A stretch of DNA of 7,656 nucleotides from Candidatus Methanogasteraceae archaeon UBA261. Its GTDB lineage: Archaea; Halobacteriota; Methanosarcinia; Methanosarcinales; Methanogasteraceae. The notes beneath the pieces were generated by a model, which saw only the letters and a program-made list of their open reading frames with translations, searched no databases and had not been told where the DNA came from. Each line of letters opens with the position of its first letter. Within the stretch, counting starts at the first letter, position 1. The translations under genes and the position numbers were made by a program. Location of the stretch: the NCBI GenBank assembly GCA_002506015.1, contig DAWR01000075.1, positions 7,834 through 15,489 of the forward strand, in the 5' to 3' direction. Of this stretch, positions 1 through 5,745 are shown piece after piece.

Positions 1-300
1 ATCTACAACGGCAGGAGTGTTGTCGATGAGCCATCGATCGTTGATGGCTTAGCAGAGAGGTTGGGTACGAAAGTGATGGGGCGGGTGCCGATGAGCCTGC
101 TCGTGCCAAGGGCTGAGTTGCGCCGCAAGACCGTAATTGAGTATGCACCCGACTCAGAGATCGCAGATACGTTCAGAGACCTCGCTACCACAATCTGCGA
201 GAACGAAGATCGGGTTATGCCTGATCCACTCTCGGATGACGAACTCGATGGGATAAACGAGGAGATAGAAGCCCTCCTGAAGGAAAAAGAGGACTATTGA
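1..300 (+). CDS. NifH-like Fe protein (reductase component), 5'-truncated by the window edge
   Basis: The reading frame is open from the first base and ends at TGA 298-300, giving the last 99 residues of a NifH/BchL/CfbC-family ATPase. The segment KTVIEYAPDSEIADTFRDLA is the conserved C-terminal region of Fe proteins. It closely parallels KTVIEYKPDSPIADRFRELG in the complete Fe protein encoded at 3150-4049, so the two are paralogs. The P-loop and the two cluster cysteines would lie upstream, outside the window. Family members are homodimers that hold one [4Fe-4S] cluster and deliver electrons to a D/K-type partner with ATP hydrolysis. The next gene starts 1 nt after the stop, which implies co-transcription. 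The tail is acidic and ends in KEKEDY, unlike the basic end of the second Fe protein. Family assignment is firm; the partner and substrate are not known. Confidence 0.9.
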   Translation: MYNGRSVVDEPSIVDGLAERLGTKVMGRVPMSLLVPRAELRRKTVIEYAPDSEIADTFRDLATTICENEDRVMPDPLSDDELDGINEEIEALLKEKEDY

Positions 301-301
301 G

Positions 302-1891
302 ATGACAGAAAATGGATCAGGGTCGAAATCATCGCTTCTGATGTCGTTTGTGAAGATGTATGGCACGCTGCCCCTGCACGGGATAACAGCCATACCCGGA
401 AAGATATCGGGTGCGTTGATGCTTGCCGATGCGATCGAGGATGCCGTACCACTCATACACGGACCTGTCGGATGCGCGTTTCAGAGGAAGGTGAACCCTT
501 TCAAGCCACATTCTCCTTTTTACACAACTCCGTGCACAAACATGAACGATACGGATGTCGTCTATGGTGGCGAAGAGAAGCTCGAGCAGGGCATCAGGGA
601 GACGTATGAGCGGTACCACCCAAACCTGATCCTGGTAATCACCACATGCCCGAGCGATCTCATCGGAGACGATGCCGAAGCAGTCACAAGAGAGGTCAGT
701 TCCGAGGTTGGTTGTGATGTCGTCTATTCGACAGGAGACTTTGTCGGGCGGTCAAAACCGGTCGGCTACCAGGACGCATTCTATGCGATCACGGACCAGA
801 TGCTATGTAATGGTACCGATAACGGAGATCTAAAGAGAAACGAGGGCTCTGTTAACATCGTCACGTTCCCTATCCACGGTGCAGGCATCAAGGTGGCAGA
901 GATGGCTTCTGTTTTCAATGATATGGAGATCGGGGTAAATAAGGTATGTTTTGATCATACGAGAGTCGAGGATCTCTATGAACTGCCAAAAGCGGATCTC
1001 AACATAACCGATTATCCGATGCAATGGGCTAAGCTTATGGATGAGCGATCAGATGTCGGATGCTACGAGATTCTGGGCTGGGGCAGGTATAACGAGGAGA
1101 AGGATCCTGAGCTACTCAGCCCGTACGGGATCAGTGGCAGTTCCCGGGTCTTTATGGAGATTGCAGAGATGATGGGAAAGGATGGCGTTGCAGAAGAAGT
1201 GATAGGGAGAAGGAGGAGTGATGCAGAAGAGCGGCTCTCAAAAGCCAGAAAAGGTCTCGATGGTGTAAAGATTGCTGCCATCGGCGGTCTGCACGGCGTC
1301 GGTCTGAACCTGTTCAAGGATGCTGGAGTGGATGTGAGCGTTCTGATATGCAGGACGCAGATCATGGAGGGCAGGCTGACTGACGGGGCGATAAACGAGA
1401 TTGTGGATATGAACATGAACCTTGCAGAGATATGTGGCTTCGACCCGGAAACACTCGTAAATCCAACGATTGAAGAGGAGATAAAGGCGATTAGGAGGAG
1501 TGAAACTGATCTTGTGATCGCTCCGAGTACGAGCGCACATCTCTACAACAGGGAAGGGGTGAGAACGTTCGATCCAACCGGTTTCATGATCCATCACCAG
1601 AGGGTCGGATTCGAGTGCCCGATAGAACTCTGCCGGATGTTGAAAGCTGCACTCAAGACACCCCAGAGGAGAACGCCTCTCTTGAGCATGCTACAACATG
1701 ATTCACAGATGCACGGTCTGACACCACACTGGGCAAAGCTCTCCCGGGCATTCAGCCTGCTCAGAGCTGATACGATCGGTGACGGGTTGGGTGTGGAGGT
1801 AGGAGATGAGGTGGGGGCAGGGGTGGACGTGGAGTTGGACGTGGAGGTGGATGCGGATATTGGCAGGGTAGAAGGGGGTTTTGACAGATGA
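302..1891 (+). CDS. NifD-like catalytic subunit of a nitrogenase-like reductase, with low-complexity C-terminal extension
   Basis: A 529-residue member of the NifD/NifE/BchN/CfbD superfamily (oxidoreductase/nitrogenase component 1). Three cysteines sit where NifD has P-cluster ligands: C58 in GPVGC, C78 in TTPC and C116 in TTCPSDLIGDD. The NDTDVVYGGEEKL segment (82-94) is the family hallmark. NifD's cofactor-binding cysteine (Cys275 in Azotobacter) falls in a stretch that here reads ADLNITDYP (231-239), without cysteine, so a FeMo-type cofactor is unlikely. The conserved fold appears to end near residue 455. About 75 residues follow that I cannot place, the last part alternating Val with Glu/Asp. 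The chosen ATG has GAGGA at 289-293, 8 nt upstream, and lies 1 nt after the first Fe-protein gene. The stop overlaps the K-like start (ATGA). CfbD, which reductively cyclises the F430 precursor, is a relative, but it works without a K partner. Substrate unknown. Confidence 0.88.
   Translation: MTENGSGSKSSLLMSFVKMYGTLPLHGITAIPGKISGALMLADAIEDAVPLIHGPVGCAFQRKVNPFKPHSPFYTTPCTNMNDTDVVYGGEEKLEQGIRETYERYHPNLILVITTCPSDLIGDDAEAVTREVSSEVGCDVVYSTGDFVGRSKPVGYQDAFYAITDQMLCNGTDNGDLKRNEGSVNIVTFPIHGAGIKVAEMASVFNDMEIGVNKVCFDHTRVEDLYELPKADLNITDYPMQWAKLMDERSDVGCYEILGWGRYNEEKDPELLSPYGISGSSRVFMEIAEMMGKDGVAEEVIGRRRSDAEERLSKARKGLDGVKIAAIGGLHGVGLNLFKDAGVDVSVLICRTQIMEGRLTDGAINEIVDMNMNLAEICGFDPETLVNPTIEEEIKAIRRSETDLVIAPSTSAHLYNREGVRTFDPTGFMIHHQRVGFECPIELCRMLKAALKTPQRRTPLLSMLQHDSQMHGLTPHWAKLSRAFSLLRADTIGDGLGVEVGDEVGAGVDVELDVEVDADIGRVEGGFDR
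1793..1858 (+). repeat. In-frame hexanucleotide array (GTGGAS-like) at the 3' end of the NifD-like gene
   Basis: Eleven consecutive hexamers in coding phase, variants of GTGGAG or GTGGAC, encode alternating Val and Glu/Asp/Gly dipeptides at residues 498-519. The array contains the G-rich run GGTGGGGGCAGGGGTGG (1810-1826), which could form a two-tier quadruplex. It ends 30 nt before the next start codon. Composition differs sharply from the rest of the gene, suggesting local slippage expansion rather than conserved protein sequence. Confidence 0.75.
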
Positions 1892-3153
1892 GTCTGATCT
1901 ATGATCCGCCACAGGACTGCAAGCTCGTTGGTGCGATGAGGGCGATACATGGTGTAAGCGATTCGATAACGATCGTCCACGCAAGACCGGGATGCCACTG
2001 CGGAATGCTCCTCTTAAAAGCACTCGGGTCAAACCAGAACGATGTGAGGGTGATCAGCAGCGGCTTCAGGGCACACGATACGGTGTATGGTGCGGAGGGA
2101 AGGCTCTCTTCTGCAATAGAGCTCTCGCAGGAGTATTTCGAGCCCGGACTGATCGCAGCACTGAACTGCAGCGCTCCTGCTATCATGGGTGACGACATCG
2201 AGGGCGTTGCGTCCGCTATGGAAGAGCAGATTCCTGCCGCCCTTATGACGCTTGCGACCGGAGGCTACGAGGGACCGGCATGGCTCGGCTACGAGGAAGC
2301 GCTCGTAAAGTTCACAGACTACATGATCCCGGTTGAGAGACCATCCGCAAACAAGGTAAACCTGATCGGCATCAAGACCGATGATATCAATGCGGCTGGA
2401 GATTTGAAAGAGATCAGAAGGCTACTGAAGGATCAGGGGATCATGGTCAACACCGTTCTTGCCGATGCAAGCTTTGATGAGATAAAGAATGCGCCGGATG
2501 CGTCGCTGAATGTTGTACTGGGTGGCGATGGGCTTGAATGCGCGAAAGTCATGCGTGAGAGATTTGGCATCCCTTATGTCATGACCCCATATCCTTTCGG
2601 TGTGCAAAAGACAACAGAGTTCGTAGAACTTGTGGCAACTCGTCTCGGAAGAGAGATTGACAGTGAACTGATCGATCGAGAGGTTGAACTGGTCAGAGAG
2701 GGTGTGGAACGGGTATGCATGTTTTTGCAGGGGCTATACGATATGCCGGTTGCGGTGATCGGAGAGAGTGGCAGAGCCTTTGATCTGGCAGAGTTTCTGA
2801 GCGATGAACTGGGCATCAATGTCAGTCTCCTTGCAATCACTGGGAAGAACCATCTCACATCGGATAAAATGGAGGATGGGAACGGTTACTTCGGAGACGT
2901 CTTGATCGAACCGGATCGCTTCGAGATGAACAATCTCATAAAGGAGGCAGGGGTAAGTGTGATCTTCGGTTCAACCTTTGAGAAGCACTTATCCTCCGAA
3001 CTGAAGGCACCCTTAATCAGAGTCTCGTATCCGGTGATCGACGAGGTCAGAATCACTGATCCGCCCTATGCCGGCTTCAGGGGGACGCTGCACCTTTGTG
3101 AAACGATCATAAACGCAGTCATAACAGAGAACATTGAGGAGATACAGGAATGA
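1888..3153 (+). CDS. NifK/NifN-like second subunit of the nitrogenase-like reductase
   Basis: A 421-residue nitrogenase component 1 family protein, translationally coupled to the D-like gene by an ATGA overlap (1888-1891) and preceded by a G-rich AGGGGG at 1873-1878. Family features are HARPGCHCG (31-39), HDTVYGAEGRL (63-73), LNCSAPAIMGDD (92-103) and the terminal DPPYAGFRGTLHL (391-403), matching the late YxGxxGTL-type motif of NifK. Of the three P-cluster cysteine positions of NifK, the first (C36, with an extra C38) and third (C94) are present. The middle one reads VISSGF (55-60), Ser in place of Cys. A full [8Fe-7S] P-cluster therefore looks improbable; a [4Fe-4S] cluster shared with the D-like subunit, as in protochlorophyllide reductase, is a reasonable inference. 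The protein is shorter than typical NifK (above 450 residues). It probably forms a D2K2 complex with its neighbour. Confidence 0.85.
   Translation: MSLIYDPPQDCKLVGAMRAIHGVSDSITIVHARPGCHCGMLLLKALGSNQNDVRVISSGFRAHDTVYGAEGRLSSAIELSQEYFEPGLIAALNCSAPAIMGDDIEGVASAMEEQIPAALMTLATGGYEGPAWLGYEEALVKFTDYMIPVERPSANKVNLIGIKTDDINAAGDLKEIRRLLKDQGIMVNTVLADASFDEIKNAPDASLNVVLGGDGLECAKVMRERFGIPYVMTPYPFGVQKTTEFVELVATRLGREIDSELIDREVELVREGVERVCMFLQGLYDMPVAVIGESGRAFDLAEFLSDELGINVSLLAITGKNHLTSDKMEDGNGYFGDVLIEPDRFEMNNLIKEAGVSVIFGSTFEKHLSSELKAPLIRVSYPVIDEVRITDPPYAGFRGTLHLCETIINAVITENIEEIQE
3136..3143 (+). promoter_or_regulatory. Shine-Dalgarno site for the second Fe-protein gene
   Basis: GAGGAGAT lies inside the end of the K-like gene, 6 nt before the ATG at 3150. 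It fixes that start and supports coupled translation across the ATGA overlap. Confidence 0.7.
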
Positions 3154-4049
3154 AGAAACTACGCCAGATCGCATTCTATGGCAAAGGCGGCATCGGGAAG
3201 TCAACGATCGCATCAAACCTCGCAGCAGCTTACGCAGAGAGCGGGCACAAGGTCCTGATTGTTGGCTGCGACCCGAAGGCAGACTGCACCCGTAACCTGA
3301 GAGGGGACGTCGATATCCCGACGGTTTTGGACGTCTTAAGAGAGAAAGGTGGTGCGAAGATGGAGTTAACAGAGATCACCGGAGGTAAGAAGATCGATGT
3401 GGACGAGATCGTGTACAAAGGATATAACGGGGTTCTCTGTGTTGAGGCTGGTGGACCCGAGCCAGCGGTCGGATGTGCTGGCAGAGGCATAATCGTTGCG
3501 GTCGATCTCTTGAAGAGGCTCGGAGTCTATGAAGAAGACCTTGATCTGATCATCTACGATGTGCTCGGAGATGTTGTGTGCGGTGGCTTCGGGATGCCGC
3601 TCCGGCAGGGACTTGCAGATAACGTCTTCGTCGTCACCTCTGCGGATTATCTCGCCATATACGCAGCGAACAACATCTGTAAGGGCATCGAGCGCCATGC
3701 AGTACGGAAAGGGTCGCCGCTTGGCGGCATCGTCTACAATGTGCGGGGCGCAATCGATGATTTTGAACTTGTCAGGGAGTTTGCAGGAGGTGTCGGGTCA
3801 GAGGTTGTGGGAGCGATCCCGAATGATCCACTGATAACAGAGAGCGAGATATATGGCAAGACCGTCATAGAGTATAAACCGGATTCTCCTATTGCGGATA
3901 GATTCAGGGAGCTTGGAACGACCATTTTTGAGAATGAGAGCGGCATAGTGCCGCAATCGCTCTCCAGGGAGAAGCTGGCTGAGCTTGCACAGAGGATACG
4001 GGAGAAGACACGGGAAGCTGCTGGTGGCAGAGCTGGAGACGCGGTATAG
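3150..4049 (+). CDS. NifH-like Fe protein (second reductase component of the operon)
   Basis: A complete 299-residue NifH/BchL/CfbC-family ATPase, of usual family length. It has the P-loop GKGGIGKS at 11-18, switch-type segments VGCDPKAD (38-45) and YDVLGDVVCGGF (136-147), and the two cluster ligands C109 (in AVGCAGRG) and C144 (in DVVCGG). The arginine after C109 corresponds to the residue ADP-ribosylated in some nitrogenase Fe proteins. All residues needed for ATP-driven electron transfer are visible. The start overlaps the K-like stop by 4 nt, so this is the last gene of the H-D-K-H operon. It is a paralog of the Fe protein truncated at position 1, with a basic C-terminus (REKTREAAGGRAGDAV) instead of an acidic one. 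It is probably a homodimer that serves the same D/K pair, or a second partner elsewhere. CfbC is the main alternative identity. Confidence 0.95.
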   Translation: MKKLRQIAFYGKGGIGKSTIASNLAAAYAESGHKVLIVGCDPKADCTRNLRGDVDIPTVLDVLREKGGAKMELTEITGGKKIDVDEIVYKGYNGVLCVEAGGPEPAVGCAGRGIIVAVDLLKRLGVYEEDLDLIIYDVLGDVVCGGFGMPLRQGLADNVFVVTSADYLAIYAANNICKGIERHAVRKGSPLGGIVYNVRGAIDDFELVREFAGGVGSEVVGAIPNDPLITESEIYGKTVIEYKPDSPIADRFRELGTTIFENESGIVPQSLSREKLAELAQRIREKTREAAGGRAGDAV

Positions 4050-4101
4050 CGATTCGGAGATAGATGTATGGGCTGGAAATTACAGGAAGGCTCATGCATG
4101 G

Positions 4102-4113
4102 TGTTTTGTTTAT
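4102..4113 (+). terminator. Possible T-rich termination signal after the nitrogenase-like operon
   Basis: TGTTTTGTTTAT lies 53 nt after the last operon stop. Archaeal RNA polymerase stops at T-rich tracts without an obligatory hairpin. The call rests only on position and composition. Confidence 0.3.
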
Positions 4114-4153
4114 GTGTAACTACTCACCCCCTCCACCGCAAAATTCATTATTA

Positions 4154-4172
4154 ATGAGATTATATTTCTCAT
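4154..4172. repeat. Short inverted repeat in an AT-rich spacer
   Basis: ATGAGA (4154-4159) and TCTCAT (4167-4172) form a 6-bp stem with a 7-nt AT loop. It lies just upstream of the transposase remnant's ATG at 4177. It could belong to the insertion element's end or its operator, or be chance in an AT-rich stretch. Confidence 0.3.
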
Positions 4173-4176
4173 CGCA

Positions 4177-4410
4177 ATGGTTGTAAATAAAACATTTTGT
4201 TTTACCTACCCGCGATGAGATTCGTGCCGCTTACCAGCAAGGGGGGATGCCATCAGCCAACTATTTGATTACCTCGCATGGGAAGTACAAACCCTGCAAG
4301 ATCAGTTGCAAGCCCCGCAGGATCAAGCTCGAATAAAAACAGCAAAAAAAGCGAGCATTCCCCCTTCCAGCGATGGTCTCAAAGACGCCCCGCACCGGCT
4401 TTGGGACAAA
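4177..4410 (+). pseudogene. IS66-family transposase, N-terminal remnant with frameshifts
   Basis: Three frame segments join into the N-terminus of an IS66-family TnpC. An ATG at 4177 opens a short segment. A second frame at 4211-4245 reads RDEIRAAYQQG. After the G6 run at 4241-4246 the frame shifts again to DAISQLFDYLAWEVQTLQ, a coiled-coil-like region, followed by IPPSSDGLKD (4357-4386). The PPSSDGLK motif after a leucine/glutamine-rich helix is the signature of IS66 transposases. An in-frame stop at 4216-4218 in the ATG frame shows that the gene is dead. The zinc-binding and DDE catalytic domains are absent, since homology appears lost near 4400 where another transposase fragment begins on the other strand. 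The family call is strong; the exact ends are approximate. Confidence 0.8.
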
Positions 4411-4412
4411 AT

Positions 4413-4605
4413 TCACGTACATCCCTGCCTGCGCCAGTGCGGTGCAACATTGTCCATGACCTCAAGATACTCAACTCTCCGGATATCGTGTGCCACAAGC
4501 TTCAGTTGCGTCTTTGGTCTCCTTCCGCGAATCAAGTCTCTTCCTCATTGGCGTGCCAAACCGACATTTCACCATCGAATTAACCGCTTCCGAATGCGTC
4601 AGCAT
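4413..4605 (-). pseudogene. DDE transposase (IS4/IS5 type), C-terminal remnant with a frameshift
   Basis: On the minus strand, 4605 to about 4507 reads LTHSEAVNSMVKCRFGTPMR followed by KRLDSRKETKDA. After a one-base shift near 4508 it continues QLKLVAHDIRRVEYLEVMDN down to a TGA at 4413-4415. The pattern E-x-V-N-S-M-V-K-x-R-F-G, then a basic stretch, then a leucine/valine-AHDIR helix, is the C-terminal end of many DDE_Tnp_1 transposases, where the glutamate completes the catalytic triad. Everything upstream of the catalytic glutamate is missing or unreadable, and a stop precedes the fragment. It abuts the IS66 remnant tail-inward, implying successive insertion and deletion at one site. Exact IS family uncertain. 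Confidence 0.6.
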
Positions 4606-4676
4606 CGCCTAAGGCATATCGAACGCACATAATATTCTTCTAACCACCCCCTTTGTTGATAGTTGTTCTCTCTGAA

Positions 4677-4984
4677 TCAAACCGGCGCCAGGATTATCTC
4701 ATCGAGTTTTGTATATATCTTCACCTTTGCGCCCTGTTTCAGATCAAATTCCCTTTCTATGTGTCCTTTGGAATATATACTGCCAACTGACCCCCGCTCC
4801 TTGTTATCTTGCGTGTTATTGTGCCCTCGGGCTCGAGCAATCCCAACCGTTCCGCAGTCTCTGATGCAGCTTTCGCGTCTTCAAACGATATCACCTCGTA
4901 GCCGCATTTCGGACATATAAAGCCTCGAACCGGCAATGTTCCCTTTGGATAACGGATATTTAGTATCGCCTCATCCATATCCAG
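4677..4984 (-). pseudogene. YgiT-type zinc finger plus AbrB/SpoVT-like antitoxin gene, 5'-truncated and frameshifted
   Basis: Minus-strand sequence encodes ILNIRYPKGTLPVRGFICPK then CGYEVISFEDAKAASETAER, resembling the second zinc knuckle (CPxCG) of YgiT/MqsA-type proteins. An AbrB/SpoVT-like DNA-binding module follows: ITRSGGQLAVYIPKD, then after a one-base frameshift IEREFDLKQGAKVKIYTKLD and EIILAPV, ending at TGA 4677-4679. The frameshift creates a premature TAG at 4757-4759. The first zinc knuckle and start codon are missing. At about 4984 the sequence changes into an unrelated coding fragment on the opposite strand. Such proteins act as toxin-binding autoregulators; no toxin partner is visible, since the neighbouring RelE-type toxin has its own antitoxin. 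Upstream minus-strand codons to 5230 are open but are antisense to that other fragment. Confidence 0.65.
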
Positions 4985-5173
4985 GTCACAGGAACGATCA
5001 ATGGCGATGGCTTGTACACCTTCCGGGTGAAGGCGAAGGACAACGGCGAGCCTGGTGCAGGCACCGATCACTTCGACATCAAGATCTGGAATGGCACCGA
5101 TACCGAGGCTGATCCGTACCACAAGGCAAAGAACACCATCGCAGGTGGGAATATCCAGGTCCACACGAATTAG
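4985..5173 (+). pseudogene. Orphan C-terminal domain of a secreted surface protein
   Basis: A plus-strand frame without its own start reads VTGTINGDGLYTFRVKAKDN, then GEPGAGTDHFDIKIWNGTDT, and ends GGNIQVHTN with TAG at 5171-5173. The pattern GTINGxGxYTFRV...DNGEPG...DxFDIKIW...GGNIQVH is the typical C-terminal beta-sandwich of archaeal and bacterial secreted proteins that carry an upstream GGHATGGGW-type stretch. The large gene at the right end of the window reaches exactly that GGHATGGGW stretch, so this fragment is probably the tail of a paralog (from family knowledge; the matching part lies outside the window). The 5' side is cut off at about 4984, where it meets the truncated antitoxin-like gene. 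Confidence 0.65.
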
Positions 5174-5208
5174 GGGGGACGTGTCGAGTGACTCCGGTGC
5201 TCCATTTC

Positions 5209-5237
5209 CGGTGACGGGACACCGCCCCACTTTTTTT
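5209..5237 (+). terminator. Hairpin plus T-run terminator after the orphan C-terminal domain
   Basis: CGGTG (5209-5213) and CACCG (5220-5224) form a 5-bp GC-rich stem with a 6-nt loop, followed by CCCCAC and seven T (5231-5237). It lies 36 nt past the fragment's stop and reads on the plus strand, so it probably once ended that gene. It now separates the fragment from the convergent toxin gene. Confidence 0.5.
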
Positions 5238-5257
5238 GACGTTCGAAAGAAGTTTTA

Positions 5258-5506
5258 TTATTTGTAAATGCTTTTTCTATGCCCTATTCTCAGAATCACC
5301 ACGTCATTTCCGCCAATATCAAATACAACTCTGTAATCTCCAATTCTAAATCTATATCCCCCGATCTTAGAGTGTGTCAACTTTCTGGAATGTTTTATAG
5401 GATCTTTAGCATATTCCTTGAGTTTAGTAGCGATTCTATTCTGTGCCCCCCTGTCGATGTTTTCCAGGTCTTTCAACGCCCTCTGGGTAAATATTACCTT
5501 ATACAT
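5258..5506 (-). CDS. RelE/ParE-family mRNA interferase-type toxin
   Basis: An 82-residue protein of typical RelE/ParE-superfamily length. It opens MYKVIFTQRALKDLENID, the usual first strand and helix, has a mid-part RIATKLKEYAKDP, then YRFRIGDYRVVFDI and the ending ILRIGHRKSIYK. The basic GxYRxRIGDYRVV and IGHRKxIY elements are characteristic of RelE-like ribosome-dependent RNases and carry the residues expected at the active surface. The start at 5506-5504 is chosen over an ATG five codons upstream because it overlaps the antitoxin stop and has GAGG about 8 nt upstream. It is co-transcribed with and downstream of the antitoxin. RNase activity is inferred from family; ParE-like gyrase targeting cannot be excluded from sequence alone. 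Confidence 0.88.
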   Translation of the reverse strand: MYKVIFTQRALKDLENIDRGAQNRIATKLKEYAKDPIKHSRKLTHSKIGGYRFRIGDYRVVFDIGGNDVVILRIGHRKSIYK

Positions 5507-5696
5507 CAAAGATTTCCTCAAGGCATTTCACTCTACCCTCTTTGTAATCGGTTCTTGCCTCTTCGATTGAGTGTAGATATTCAGCACTTGAAAGCGCTAA
5601 CATGTCTTCGATTAGATCTTCCATGGCACCCCTGATCGCATCCGACATTAAAGAGCGAAATTCCACAACAGATAAATCCTTTACCATCGTTTCCAT
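5499..5696 (-). CDS. RelB-like antitoxin
   Basis: A 65-residue acidic protein immediately upstream of and overlapping the RelE-type gene. The N-terminal half (VKDLSVVEFRSLMSDAIRGA) is predicted helical and is likely the dimerisation/DNA-binding part. The C-terminal half (LHSIEEARTDYKEGRVKCLE) is the acidic, flexible toxin-wrapping tail common to archaeal RelB-like partners. Start chosen at ATG 5696-5694 with AGAGG about 9 nt upstream; a TTG three codons earlier (5705) and an ATG three codons later (5687) are alternatives. The antitoxin-first order and 8-nt overlap are standard for such modules and allow autoregulation by the complex. A promoter lies about 36-50 nt upstream. Confidence 0.82.
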   Translation of the reverse strand: METMVKDLSVVEFRSLMSDAIRGAMEDLIEDMLALSSAEYLHSIEEARTDYKEGRVKCLEEIFDV

Positions 5697-5731
5697 AAGT
5701 GACAACCTCTTTCTATAGCTTGAATGTAACT

Positions 5732-5745
5732 ACTTAAAAAATTTC
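5732..5745 (-). promoter_or_regulatory. Archaeal BRE/TATA promoter for the toxin-antitoxin operon, possibly bidirectional
   Basis: On the minus strand the sequence is CGAAATTTTTTAAG: a BRE-like CGAAA followed by an AT-only box, 36-50 nt upstream of the antitoxin start. That fits a start site about 25 nt downstream of the box and a short leader. The complement, CTTAAAAAATTTCG, is also TATA-like and could drive transcription rightwards into the GC-rich block. Confidence 0.5.

Noticed and set aside
1594..1998. Antisense frame with a Ser/Thr/Pro-rich linker-like stretch
   Set aside because: It is the complement of the hexamer array at the end of the NifD-like gene and spans a coding junction; no family features and no convincing start.
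302..4049. Reading the operon as a conventional nifDK/nifH nitrogenase
   Set aside because: The cofactor cysteine of NifD and the middle P-cluster cysteine of NifK are not present, the K-like protein is short, and no nifB/E/N-type gene is visible.
302..4049. Naming the genes cfbD and cfbC (F430 biosynthesis)
   Set aside because: CfbCD is a two-gene system without a K-like partner. Here a K-like subunit is translationally coupled to D. The relationship is possible but the symbols would overstate it.
4985..5230. N-terminal half of the minus-strand frame upstream of the zinc-finger/AbrB fragment
   Set aside because: Those codons are antisense to the clear plus-strand GTINGDG...GGNIQVHTN fragment and resemble no protein.
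4115..5734. Direct repeat TGTAACTACT at 4115-4124 and 5725-5734 as a duplication flanking an island
   Set aside because: A 10-bp repeat is expected by chance many times in a window of this size, and the flanking sequence does not extend the match.
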